Shown piece by piece: positions 12,208 through 22,369 of a DNA stretch of 64,000 bases. Every line of letters starts with the position of its first letter. Position 1 is the first letter of the stretch. The position numbers and the translations under genes were made by a program. Where the stretch lies: contig NW_014577097.1 of the NCBI RefSeq assembly GCF_000485595.1, positions 307,976 through 371,975 of the forward strand, written 5' to 3'. The notes beneath the pieces were generated by a model. It saw only the letters and a program-made list of their open reading frames with translations. It was not told where the DNA came from and did no database searches. Origin of the DNA: Priapulus caudatus. Lineage: Eukaryota; Priapulida; Priapulimorpha; Priapulimorphida; Priapulidae.

Positions 12208-12806
12208 CAATCATTCACTGGTTACGTTGCCGAGCCGAGTTAGAAGGAGCTTACGAGAGAATGTACGCGTTGCGAGATAGACCGTCCGAACGTCGCAGTG
12301 GGTGCGACAAGTCGATGCCTACGACGACTTCTGGAGAGCGTCTAACTGAGAGAAGGTTACTGCGCGGTTCTTCATAACGTGGATGTTACGTAGGGGAGAA
12401 TCGTCACACATGCCAATACTTATCTCCTGCCTAAGCCATTTTTAGACAATGCTTTGACCATACTCAGAGCAAGTTTGAACTATAGGCACATACGATGATA
12501 GATCATGCTTTCACCGCGCTTAGACCTTGCTTTAGCCTGTCTGTATGTTGTGCGTGCGCGTGAGATCGAATCACGTGATCGCGCTTGACGAAGCTGAATG
12601 AACGTGTCACGTGGAAGGCCATGGAGAAACGCACGCTCTCTGGGAATCCAACCCCGGCGGTATCTCGCGAATGAAATACGATTATGTGTGTAACATTTAC
12701 GGCGCTATTCTAAACTTTAGCGCTCTTGTTTTTGCTCCAATCCTTGTTTATGTAAGAACGCACACAACATGCGCTCGGGCAGGAATAGTGAAAGTATATA
12801 TATATA
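12206..12806. other. No gene seen before an assembly gap
   Basis: Unique sequence with short open frames on both strands; no recognised domain. It ends in ATATATATA next to the N-run. Confidence 0.45.
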
Positions 12807-12816
12807 NNNNNNNNNN
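12807..12816. other. Assembly gap of 10 N
   Basis: Ten undetermined bases between an AT run and a (GA)n run. It lies only ~150 bp from the displaced EcR exon, so the join here is not verified by sequence. Confidence 1.
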
Positions 12817-13964
<1,148 letters not shown>

Positions 13965-14285
13965 ACGCTAAACTAACCCTACCCTAACCTTAACCTAACC
14001 TTCACATAACATTAACCTAAACAAACGTAACATAACCTTGACCTAAACTAATCCTAACCTGACCCTAATCTTACCTAACCTAACCTTAACCGATCCCTAA
14101 CCCAACTTAACCTTGATCTAAACTAACCTAACCCTAAACTAACGTAACCCTAACCTAACCTAACCCCAACCCAACTTAATTCTATATTAACCATAAGTGA
14201 TAACCCTAACCTAACCGGAACTCTAACGCAACCCCAACCCAACTTAACCTATCCCAACCCTAACCTAACACTAACCTAATCCTTA
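13965..14285. repeat. Degenerate telomere-like CCTAA/CCCTAA block
   Basis: About 320 bp consist almost wholly of variants such as CCTAACCCTAACCTTAACC, mixing 5-mer (CCTAA, the insect type TTAGG) and 6-mer (CCCTAA, TTAGGG type) phases with substitutions. It is degenerate and internal, so it reads as an old interstitial telomeric-like sequence or a CTAAC satellite, not a chromosome end. Confidence 0.8.
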
Positions 14286-14332
14286 GCATCAAGAGCGTAT
14301 TAAGAAGCTTCTTAATACGCTCCTCTTAGCAT
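14282..14332. mobile_element. Tiny palindromic insertion with flanking direct repeats
   Basis: A perfect 30-bp palindrome at 14,293-14,322 has half-site GCGTATTAAGAAG. It is bracketed by the 8-bp direct repeats CTTAGCAT at 14,282-14,289 and 14,325-14,332. A second palindrome with the same 13-base half-site lies at 39,156-39,198, also between short direct repeats. The arrangement looks like insertion of a ~35-bp inverted-repeat element with target duplication. I do not recognise the family. Confidence 0.5.
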
Positions 14333-14439
14333 GTATGTAAGAGGATCTCAGAGTGGGTTGACCCGACAACCCATCCTAGCCCTACTCCTCCAGTATAGAG
14401 CTATAACTCGCATAGGGGTTGGCTGCACATGCTCATGTA

Positions 14440-14650
14440 GGGTGCGCATGTAGCTACACAGGTAACAACTCAATTATGGGGTTGCCCATACTCACGTGGC
14501 TAACTACAGGTACACAGGTAATAACGCACTAAAGGGACTGCCCATGTTCATGTAACTAACTACCGACAATAACTCACCAGGGGGCTGCCCATACTCATGT
14601 AACCATACAGGTAACAACTCACCCAGGGGGCTGCCCATACTCATGTAACA
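14440..14650. repeat. ~45-bp minisatellite (CAGGGGGCTGCCCATACTC)
   Basis: Four to five copies of a ~45-bp unit containing GGGGGCTGCCCATACTCATG and GTAACAACTCA. The same unit starts the EcR-intron segment at 17,757 and forms a degraded array of ~1.4 kb at 29,570-30,950. It is followed at 14,650-14,710 by alternating GCGC/GTGT sequence with a CATGTATGACATGCATG motif that resembles 11,240-11,290. Confidence 0.85.
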
Positions 14651-15203
14651 GCGCGCGCGCGTGTGCGTGCCTGTATGAAATGCATGTATGACATGCATGT
14701 GTGTGTGCGCGCGCGTGTACGTGACGGTTGCTCACAGACGACGCGATGATGATGAAAATGTTACGATGTGACCTCTATGAATGACGATATACGGGTGTCA
14801 CGAACATGACTACATACAATAAGCATTTCTACAGCCGTCTCCCGACCTCATCAATTTGTACAGGAAGATCGAACAAGGAAAATAAAGCGCGTGCACACGT
14901 GAACGCGCCACGTAGCGCACGCGCGCGCATTCGCCGTTCACGCGACCAACAGTCCGCGATCCTCGCCAGCAGGGGGCAGTGCGCTGTCTCCGCCGTCTCT
15001 CCGCGGTCTCGCCTCGCGGCCTTTTTCCCCGGCTGCCTTCTCTCCTGGCTGCGCCTTCTCTCTCGGCGACCTTCTCTCCCGGCGACCTTCTCTCTCAGCG
15101 ACCTTCTCTCCCGACGGCCTTCTCACCCGCACGGGGCGCTCGCCCGCCGTTCTCCCCGGTTCGCCGCTCACACCTGGTTCGCCGCTCACACCTGGTTCGC
15201 CGC
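14651..15203. other. EcR 3' flank
   Basis: Sequence just past the EcR stop on the minus strand. It contains a CTCTC/CGGC-rich stretch (about 15,045-15,160) and no clear polyadenylation signal in EcR orientation. Open frames here on both strands are driven by GC-rich short repeats. Confidence 0.5.
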
Positions 15204-15220
15204 TCACACCTGGTTCGCTG
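15161..15220. repeat. 18-bp tandem repeat spanning the EcR stop codon
   Basis: GGTTCGCCGCTCACACCT is repeated three times. On the minus strand each unit reads CAGGTGTGAGCGG. The first supplies the EcR TGA, and each also looks like a splice donor (CAG|GTGTGAG). Confidence 0.85.
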
Positions 15221-15457
15221 TCGGCACGTCCCAGATCTCGGCAAGCAGCGGCGGTAGCTTGTGGTTGCGCAACTTCAGCGAGAAGAGCATCTCCGAGTGC
15301 TCGTTGGAGAAGCTGCGCAGCTCGGTGAGCTTCATGAGGAGGCGCGCCAGCACGTTGGTGCCGGCCGGTCGCATCAGCTGCGTGTACGTGCGCAGCGCGT
15401 CGATGTAGATCTCCTGAATCTTCTCGACCTTCCTCGACTCGACGAGGCTCGGCCGCT
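15204..15457 (-). CDS. EcR: Ecdysone receptor last exon: ligand-binding domain helices 9-12 and stop
   Basis: The exon encodes ~84 residues, starting ERPSLVESRKVEKIQ and running through LRTYTQLMRPAG, LARLLMKLTELR and HSEMLFSLKLRNHK to helix 12, LPPLLAEIWDV. A short tail, PTANQV, and TGA (15,206-15,204) follow. The Asn of LKLRNHK and the Trp of EIWDV match residues that contact ecdysteroid in insect EcR structures, and helix 12 is the AF-2 activation helix. The acceptor is ACGTTGCAG (AG at 15,459-15,458) and the first two bases complete the Glu codon from the previous exon. There is practically no F domain. A donor-like CAG|GTGTGAG at the stop could allow a longer alternative end. Confidence 0.95.
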
Positions 15458-15740
15458 CTGCAACGTAGAGAGACGGATGCGGGCGAGTTAGATATTGCTG
15501 CGACGGAGGGAATCGTGGCGGGGAGGGGTACGTTGAGAAGAGGCTGCACTGAGATGCGATGTCGTGAAGAGGTTCAGGGAGAGGATGTGACAAAGGGTTT
15601 CACGGAAGAAGCTGACATGCGATAGCAGCCAACGCAAGCTAGCAGCTGACACAAAATAGCAGCGGACGCAGTCGACGCGAGCGCCAAGCATGCCATGTGC
15701 TCCAGGCTGCCACGGGTAATCACAGAGCGATGCCGACCGG

Positions 15741-16040
15741 GCGCATAGCTGAGAAGATGACGATGGCCGTGAGGAGCGCGTACTCGGCGTTGTCGACCTC
15801 TCTACCTTCTCTACACCACCTACCCTCCCTCTCCTTCTCCCTACCTCCTCCCTCTCCCCTCCTCCTCCCCCTCCTCCTCCTCCTCCTCCTCCTCTCCCCC
15901 AGCGCATACCTGAGAAGATGACGATGGCAGTGAGGAGCACGTACTCGGCGTTGTCGACCTCTCTACCTTCTCTCCACCACCTACCCTCCCTCTCCTTCTC
16001 CCTACCTCCTCCCTCTCCCCTCCTCCTCCTCCTCCCTCTA
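15741..16040 (-). pseudogene. Two tandem partial copies of EcR exon 5's 3' end
   Basis: The sequence encoding VDNAEYALLTAIVIFS plus the donor and a GA-rich (minus strand) intron start recurs twice downstream of the real exon end, in the intron before the last exon. The nearer copy (about 15,900-16,040) keeps GTATGC as donor, with last exon base 15,910. This is 144 nt past the normal end (16,054), and the frame is open between them. The farther copy (about 15,741-15,899) has CT in place of the donor GT and is out of frame. Neither copy has its own acceptor with a pyrimidine tract. They are tandem partial duplicates, probably from slippage in the purine-rich tract. Confidence 0.85.
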
Positions 16041-16053
16041 CCCCAGTGCATAC

Positions 16054-16276
16054 CTGAGAAGATGACGATGGCAGTGAGGAGAGCGTACTCGGCGTTGTCG
16101 ACCTTCATCTGCGCCATGCTGCGGCTGAACTCGAAGATGCTGTCCGCCGTGTCGCCGATGCCGGCCTTGCGGTAGCTATCCCTCGTGTAGGGCAGGCCAT
16201 TTCCAAACACGACCGCGTCCGTCTCAATGTCGTAGCGACGCGCCGACCGTAGCAATATCACCTCTACAGCGGAGGC
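16054..16276 (-). CDS. EcR: Ecdysone receptor exon 5: ligand-binding domain helices 5-8
   Basis: The exon encodes ~74 residues: ASAVEVILLRSARRYD, then VVFGNGLPYTRDSYRKAGIG and FSRSMAQMKVDNAEYALLTA to IVIFS. The Arg in LLRSARRYD corresponds to the Arg that contacts the steroid in insect EcR. The region normally written FANN in insects reads FGNG here, so the Ala contact is Gly. YTRDSY is conserved. The acceptor is CCGCGCAG (AG at 16,278-16,277), phase 0. The donor is GTATGC after TCAG, leaving one base for the next exon. The 3' end of this exon is duplicated in the following intron. Confidence 0.96.
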
Positions 16277-16650
16277 CTGCGCGGGGTGCGACAAATAACA
16301 AGTGTTGATATTGTTGACATCCTGAGAGATGTACGGGGGGGGGGAACAATCGATTACCGGGCATCAAAACGATTTCGGGTGACGACATCTGCTCAATGGG
16401 TCACGCCGACATCGGCAAAGTACTTAGCTTGTAACGAGTGTGGTTTGTATACGTTGAGTTGTTCGTAGTAACTAGTACTCTGCAGCATCAGGACTATTCC
16501 AAACTTCATTTACGTTAGCTTTCGTTTTCTGCTAGAAATCCGTTTCCATCTTAGTAATTACTGCCTCTGCGTGCATTACTTTATCGAACCAGTCGAAGAC
16601 GGAAAATATGTCGGCGTTGCTCCCACATGAACATCGATCGCAAGACTCAC
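16277..16650 (-). other. EcR intron (374 bp)
   Basis: Clean GTGAGT...GCAG intron between exons 4 and 5. It contains a G-run near 16,336-16,343 and no other feature. Confidence 0.85.
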
Positions 16651-16809
16651 CTTCAGTAAAGTTATCTGGTCTTCTTTGCATAGTGTTTCGAATCCAGGTA
16701 ATCGCTTGGTGAACTCTACGATGAGCCGCACGGTGAGGATCGTCCACTCGGTGATGTGCGCGAAACGCTTCGTCACAAACTCCGGGTCGTTCTCATCGGT
16801 GGGGAACTC
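16651..16809 (-). CDS. EcR: Ecdysone receptor exon 4: ligand-binding domain helices 2-5
   Basis: The exon encodes exactly 53 codons (phase 0 on both sides): [33 protein letters not shown] and [20 protein letters not shown]. This is the nuclear-receptor signature region; the stretch FxxLxxxDQITLLK forms the coactivator groove with helix 12. The two Thr of TILT match the Thr pair that contacts ecdysteroid in insect EcR. The acceptor is TTGTAG (AG at 16,811-16,810) and the donor is GTGAGT (from 16,650). Confidence 0.96.
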
Positions 16810-17309
16810 CTACAACGCAGAGAACACGCAGCAAATCAGTGCATCGGTCACTAACGAAGGCGCGACAACGAAAGAATGTGCAGCAAATTAGCACTCCAAT
16901 CATTCCGAAATCCCCCAAAATGATCCCCGAACACACAGCCATTGACAACGCAGCCACATGGGCATTAAATGATGAGAACGTCCATCTTCCTCCGAATAGA
17001 CTTTCCGCGCTCCGTGACGCCACCTAGTGAGTGAGATGCGCCCACTCACTATCACCTACAGACAGACATGCCCCTCAGCGTTTCACCATATACTGAGCCG
17101 CCACCTGGCAGCCACTCGCAATCGGTCTGGAACGGACGTGACCTTCCGCTCACTCTCACCGCACCGACACACCACCTAGACAGCCACTCCCTCACCGTCA
17201 CTTTCGAACCTACTGCTTGCCTGGTACCTCCGCAGCTCGACAAAGATCCCATAGCCTGGCGGGTTGTAAGCCTCCCCCACCCACACCGACGCACGCGTCC
17301 TGCACTCAC
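16810..17309 (-). other. EcR intron (500 bp)
   Basis: GTGAGT...GTAG intron between exons 3 and 4. A tandem-like CCACCTGGCAGCCACTC / CCACCTAGACAGCCACTC pair lies near 17,100-17,190. No other gene is seen in it. Confidence 0.8.
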
Positions 17310-17593
17310 CGTCACTTTGCGGACCTCCTGCTCGTCCGGCAGCTCGAACTGGTCCTGGTAGAGCACGAGCGTCTCGATGAGCTCGCGCTGCTCGGGGCTC
17401 AGCCCCGCTGGCAGCTTCATCGTCATGACGGCGCTGCTGCCTCCGCCGCCACCGCCGCCGCTGCTCAGCGTGCTGCTGTTGCTGTTGCCGTCGTCCTCCT
17501 TGCTGCTGTCCTTGGGCGACGACGTCGTGCTGATCTGCTTCATGTTGTCCTTCTTCTTGCCCGTCGTCTTGCGCGCGGGCTCCTGCACGAGAC
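17310..17593 (-). CDS. EcR: Ecdysone receptor exon 3: hinge and start of ligand-binding domain
   Basis: The exon encodes ~95 residues. First comes the end of the DNA-binding extension (LVQEPARKTTGKKKDN), then a Ser/Asp/Gly-rich hinge with a run of seven Gly. Helix 1 of the ligand-binding domain follows: LSPEQRELIETLVLYQDQFE and LPDEQEVRKVT. The acceptor is GCATCGCAG (AG at 17,595-17,594). The initial GT completes the Cys codon of MRPEC. The donor is GTGAGT from 17,309 (phase 0). The Gly-rich hinge is longer and simpler than usual. The Glu in RELIE is at the position of the Glu that contacts the steroid in insects. Confidence 0.95.
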
Positions 17594-17617
17594 CTGCGAT
17601 GCACACGCGAGAACGTC

Positions 17618-17757
17618 AGCGTAGCTAAGTAACGAGGCAGCAGGGATTCATCGTGGAGAGAGCTAGTGTAACCGAGCAACCAGGGAAGCAGGGATTCATG
17701 GTTAAGCTAGCGTAACAGAGCAACGAGGCAGCAGGTATTCATCGTGGATAAGCTAAC
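17618..17757. repeat. ~45-bp minisatellite (AAGCTAGCGTAACAGAGCAA), left part
   Basis: About three units alternating between AACGAGGCAGCAGG and AACCAGGGAAGCAGGGATTC versions. The same array resumes at 19,118-19,233, so the 1.36-kb segment between them interrupts one array inside the EcR intron. Confidence 0.8.
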
Positions 17758-19117
17758 CAGGGGGCTGCCCATACTCATGTAACCATACATGTAACAACTC
17801 ACCTAGGGGGCTGCCCATACTCATGTGGCTAACCGTGCTCGCTGGCGAGCCTGCTGAAAGACTATCTACATCCGACAGAGACATCTTCTTCGAGCAACTC
17901 TCTCTCTCTCTCTCTCTCTCTCAAGTATTGCGTTATCCTCAAGTATCTCAGGATTTGCCTCCGATCACGATCTCTCGCGGATGATATCTTCACGAGGCAT
18001 GCCTCGTCAGCGCATAACACAGTAACCTCGGCAGCAGCAGCAGCACAGACTGCAAGTCATCCCGCGATCATAAAAAAGGTGATGATCACACGATCAAGGT
18101 CTCTCTATCTATCTCCCCCCTCTCTCTCTCTCTCTCTCTCGACTAGTCAGCGACTTGAGTGGCAAATGCGTTTAAAGGCGTCGTCACTCTTGGCGAGGAA
18201 ATCTCTAGCTGTATGTAAACTTCTTCGTCGTGCGCGTGTACATCCACCCAGCCTCACACGATTACAGCCGACGACGATATCAAGTCCTAAAGCGAGCGGA
18301 ATCACTATATAGCCTCAGTCTATCCACGGCTGTTGCAGCACTGTCCGATGCGGATATATGCGACGCCAAGGGGTCACACACGTATACACGCCACCGTCCG
18401 TACGATTCTCCCACGCTTCGTGCGCCACTGCGAGACTGACACACAAAACGAGAGAAATCTTGCGAGCTACAAGGTCCGCGACGATATGCGCGCACGACAA
18501 ACCCAGCTACGTCCGCAAGAGAGTGCGATGCCCTAGATGCGCGCACGAACTTATGCCTGTCTGTCCTCGGCGGCGCATGTATAGACGTGTACAGAGAGAA
18601 CCGCGGAGAGAGACGCCAATAGTGAAAGTGCGCTCCGGATGAATAGCGCCGCGCGCGCGAGTGAAAGTGTCCGTCCTTGGCCCAAAATGGCGTCGGCTGT
18701 GGGGCGATGACATGCACGCACCACTAACATGGCAGCAGCCGGGCGGCACACAATGCGTGCCTCTCCGCACAGGAATCCGGATCGCGGTCGCTGCACTATT
18801 GGGGCGGGGGTGCCCGGGTGCCAGGTCCACCCTCCCCTCTAACGCAAGCGCGCGCAGGAGGGGTGGAGGAGTCGGAGAAGGGGGGGGGGCAATTGTCTTA
18901 CGACCATCAGCAGAACAAAAAACGCATCAACCGGACGCGTTCTCGGGTCGGGTCATTGTCCATGCCGATGACGTGTCCGCACGTGGTTCAATTGTTATTG
19001 CGACACGGAGAAGTCATCTTCTTGCGCAATAGTTCTTTCGAGAATTCCGCGCGAGCGTCCGCGTGCAGGAACAAGTGATCACTGATGTTTATGTTGGTGC
19101 TGTTGTTGTGTGTGCGT
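17757..19117. repeat. 1.36-kb segment inside an EcR intron, duplicated at 29.6-33.2 kb
   Basis: It starts with two ~45-bp minisatellite units (GGGGGCTGCCCATACTC), then CT tracts (17,899-17,921; 18,119-18,140), then a CpG-rich part (18,220-18,900) with CCAAAATGGCGTCGG and GGGGCGGGGG motifs. The whole order recurs with many small indels at 29,567-33,240. Open frames in it are not conserved in the second copy, so it is not treated as coding. The CpG-rich part might be a promoter, as EcR genes have internal isoform promoters, but no exon was recognised beside it. Confidence 0.7.
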
Positions 19118-19233
19118 GTGAGGTTAAGCTAGCGTAACAGAGCAACGAGGCAGCAGGTATTCATCGTGGATAAGCTAGTGTAACCGAGCAACCAGGGAAG
19201 CAGGGATTCATGGTTAGGCTAGCGTAACAGAGC
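19118..19233. repeat. ~45-bp minisatellite, right part
   Basis: Continuation of the array at 17,618-17,757, with AAGCTAGCGTAACAGAGCAA and AACCAGGGAAGCAGGGATTC versions. Confidence 0.8.
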
Positions 19234-19411
19234 AACGAACAATTATTACTTCAATTGGCTACGTAGTTTCTAATTAGTTTATTTCCTATCTGACTCCCTA
19301 ACATCATGGTATTCTCATTTCCGACACACTACACAGGCAAGGAAATGGGAACTGAGGGTTATATACGGGAGTGACGGCAGCAGACAAACGTGGTGCAGTG
19401 CGATGACTTAC

Positions 19412-19552
19412 ATTCTGGTCGCATGCCGACAGCCTTGCACTTGCGTAACCGACAGAACTGGCACTTTCGACGCATGTACATGTCCATCTCGCACTGTCCG
19501 CCATATTTACACTCGTACTCTGCGTTCTTCGTGATACTTCTTCTAAAAAAAC
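19412..19552 (-). CDS. EcR: Ecdysone receptor exon 2: second zinc finger
   Basis: The exon encodes 47 codons: (G)[19 protein letters not shown], then [18 protein letters not shown] and CKAVGMRPE(C). The four zinc ligands have the receptor spacing C-x5-C-x9-C-x2-C. The acceptor is GTTTGCAG (AG at 19,554-19,553) and the exon opens with GT to complete the Gly split in the exon now at 12,966. The donor is GTAAGT from 19,411, phase 1. Compared with insect EcR, CQEC reads CQFC and RLKKCLAVG reads RLRKCKAVG. These are unusual changes in an otherwise invariant region but leave the fold ligands intact. It is separated from exon 3 by a 1,818-bp intron. Confidence 0.96.
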
Positions 19553-21735
19553 CTGCAAACAACAACCGAAAAGCTATTGGTTAAAATCAATTACCTTAGA
19601 TAGATCAACTCTATTAATTTTTATCGGTTTATAAGAGCAACCCATGTAAAAAATAATAATATGCACTGGCGAGTGCAGTTATATTACATGATATCATTAT
19701 TAGAATGGGCAATCAATCAATACTTAGCAACAAATCAATAGTCTACGTAATATGTAACGGGGCCAAGTAACGCGAAGTAACCCGGCAGGTGGCGCTGTTA
19801 CATCAGCTACTGCGCAGCTTTACGAGACAGATGAAAGCGAAATTCCTGCTCTACAAAACCGCACGCTTCCCTCGAGGCAAAACACTTTCACCGGCGCGTT
19901 CTATTAAATGACCGGCGCACACACGGAGAAACGAACGCACCGTCTGGCAGTCAGCCAACAGTGATGTCAATGTTCATTCACGGCGATTCCGAAGGGGAAC
20001 GCACATCGCTATATATGTATCTTGATATATATATATATATATATACCCTGAAAATGTTCCTGATATTTTAAATGTGGTATCCGCACCTTCGCGAGAAAAG
20101 TTCATCGCATGCCGTTTTCGCCACCATTTTACTTTTACGCAGATATGCTTTACATTGCACCATATACTTATCATTGCAGGTGCGAATGAAGATGTGAAAA
20201 TGATGTAGAATTGTTATCAAAACTACCCTTTAACAAAACATAATATTTTGTGCTAAACCGTTGTCAGAAAAATTTGTCGCTATATTTGGTCACAGTTCCC
20301 AACTTTTGTCCCAAACTACACTATTTATGTCAGCGGCCGCAGGGTGTCCGACGATACTAACCGAATATAGTGTATATTGAAAACATGTTGCCTGGTAAAA
20401 TATGGTATAAAAGGAGTTATATCAGTGGGCAGGGGGGTTCGTCCTAATGGTTTCAAGATGTTTCGAGAGCTTTCGTTGCTACCTGAGTACGCCGCAGGGC
20501 AGGTAGATAGCTAGCAACGAGTCGCTAAGTAGATGATGTTTTATTAGAGGGCGTGTGGGAGCGAGCGCACGAAACAAACCGGTGTGTACCAAGACTCGGG
20601 GATAAAAAAAACCTGTCCCCGCTCCCGTCAACCGTCGTACAAACCGCACCCGCTCAGCACAGATTGCCGCTGTCACAGCAGCGGGTGTACACTACAGTGC
20701 ATACACACGCCAGCGCCTGGCAAACAATTTTCTAACATCGCCGCCCGGGGGCAGCTCGGTCGGTCCCGGTCACGTATTCGCTAGTAAATTTCTGACAATC
20801 GCATTTGTCTGTACAACTAGAGCCCATGAAAACATCTCTCTACGGTCTAAAGGGTGTGTGCTACTACCACTGCAGACCTCTCTATGGCTTTCGATGTCCC
20901 CATGCACTGTTATTAGATTTCTAACAAATAGATTCTGCCGTGTGGGGGACAACGCGCCGGGTGTGACGTGCAATCACATTCCACTGCTGCACGTCTGACA
21001 CCTTGCCCGCTGGCTACCTACTGGTCATGTCCATGACTCATGCGAAATTAGAGTTCCTTTATATAGAGGGACTCAGCCATGTAGGCGTGCCATGTGCTAC
21101 TAAACACCAACTATGCATCTGCATGTGACAGGTCATACTTAGTAAACCTGTGCGCTAGGTCACTGCTGCATATATTAAATCGAGCTGGGGTTTTCTATTT
21201 TAAGTGTGACAATAATCAGCAATACAAGTATTATTTGATCTTATAGGTGTCTAGAAAGCATACATAATCTCTCTCTGCTTTCTGTTTTTGTTGTTTTTGT
21301 TTTCGTTGTTGTGTTGTTTCAATTATACACCGCCGATTTATCACGTGACCCGTTAGTTTAGCACCACTGATTCATGTGTAAATTGGGATCGTGCAGATTT
21401 GTGACGAGTGTCATGCAAAGTCATAAGAAATGTCCTGTTCTATAGAACCGCTCTCTGTATAATACAGACTATTTACATAAATAGCCTGCTTGTCGTGCCT
21501 AATCCTCTTCTACACCCTCGCCCCGGACATACAACACACGCACGCACGCACACCCAGCAAATACAATATACACAGTCTGCCCGCCGTGGCAGAAGAGTAG
21601 CGTTTTGTTGTCATTTGCTCTCCGCTGCTTTCATTAGCGGCATGTAGCGAGCGTTTAGTTAGGTTGCCAGCCGGTCCGTCCCTCAAAGGAGAGGAATAAA
21701 GGGGGGAGAAAGAGAGAGAGAGAGAAGATAGTTAG
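19553..21735. other. Expected EcR upstream intron; no exon recognised
   Basis: The first-finger exon should lie in or beyond this stretch but is absent. It holds an AT run (20,023-20,044) and otherwise unique sequence with short frames lacking domain or splice support. Confidence 0.5.
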
Positions 21736-21751
21736 GTGAGTGAGTGAGTGA

Positions 21752-21816
<65 letters not shown>

Positions 21817-21858
21817 AAAGAAAGAGAGAAAAGAGAGAGAGTGCCAGAGAAAGAGAAA

Positions 21859-21925
<67 letters not shown>

Positions 21926-21990
21926 CACACGCACACACACACACGCGCGCGCACACGCACACGCACGCACGCCGGCACGCACGCACGCAT
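21736..21990. repeat. (GTGA)n/(GT)n and (GCAC)n/(CA)n microsatellites
   Basis: GTGA then GT repeats at 21,736-21,812, a purine spacer, then GCAC and CA repeats at 21,859-21,985. All long frames here are repeat artefacts. Confidence 0.95.
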
Positions 21991-22369
21991 GCACTCACGC
22001 ACGCGCGTTTCTGCTCTTCCGTTATCGTCCATCGTATATCTATCTCTTCACTGTATTCTACCCACTTCTTCGGCTTATATGCTCGGCTATGTACCGCTCA
22101 CGGTCTCCTTTACGTTTCGAATGTGCTGTGTTTATCTTCAGCACACGGCGCGCAGGGCTGGTTTGCTCGCTGGCACCTGCAGGGCATCGTCTCTGCAAAC
22201 AGCAGCTTGCGCCCGTCGCGTATTGTTTTAGGCAGCCGTATAGAATGCTCCGCACGCCCTGCGTCTAATCCACGTGCGCTCGGCCGGCGTCAGGTGTGGT
22301 GAGGTGGCGCACGCAGTCGAAGTCGCATCACCACCAGCTCCTCGCCAGCCGAGAGACATGCGGCGCACG

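Noticed and set aside
11281-12243. A 320-codon open frame on plus
   Set aside because: It is built from CT, CA and C/T-rich repeats (poly Ser-Leu, His-Thr) with no domain; low-complexity artefact.
13965-14285. A true chromosome end
   Set aside because: The repeats are degenerate and both sides continue into ordinary sequence, so it is internal.
15488-16294. A 268-codon minus frame read as one protein
   Set aside because: It runs through EcR exon 5 into its intron and the duplicated exon ends; only 16,054-16,276 is the normal exon.
21859-21985. Regularly spaced repeats that might suggest a CRISPR array
   Set aside because: They are (GCAC)n and (CA)n microsatellites in a eukaryotic genome; no repeat-spacer structure.
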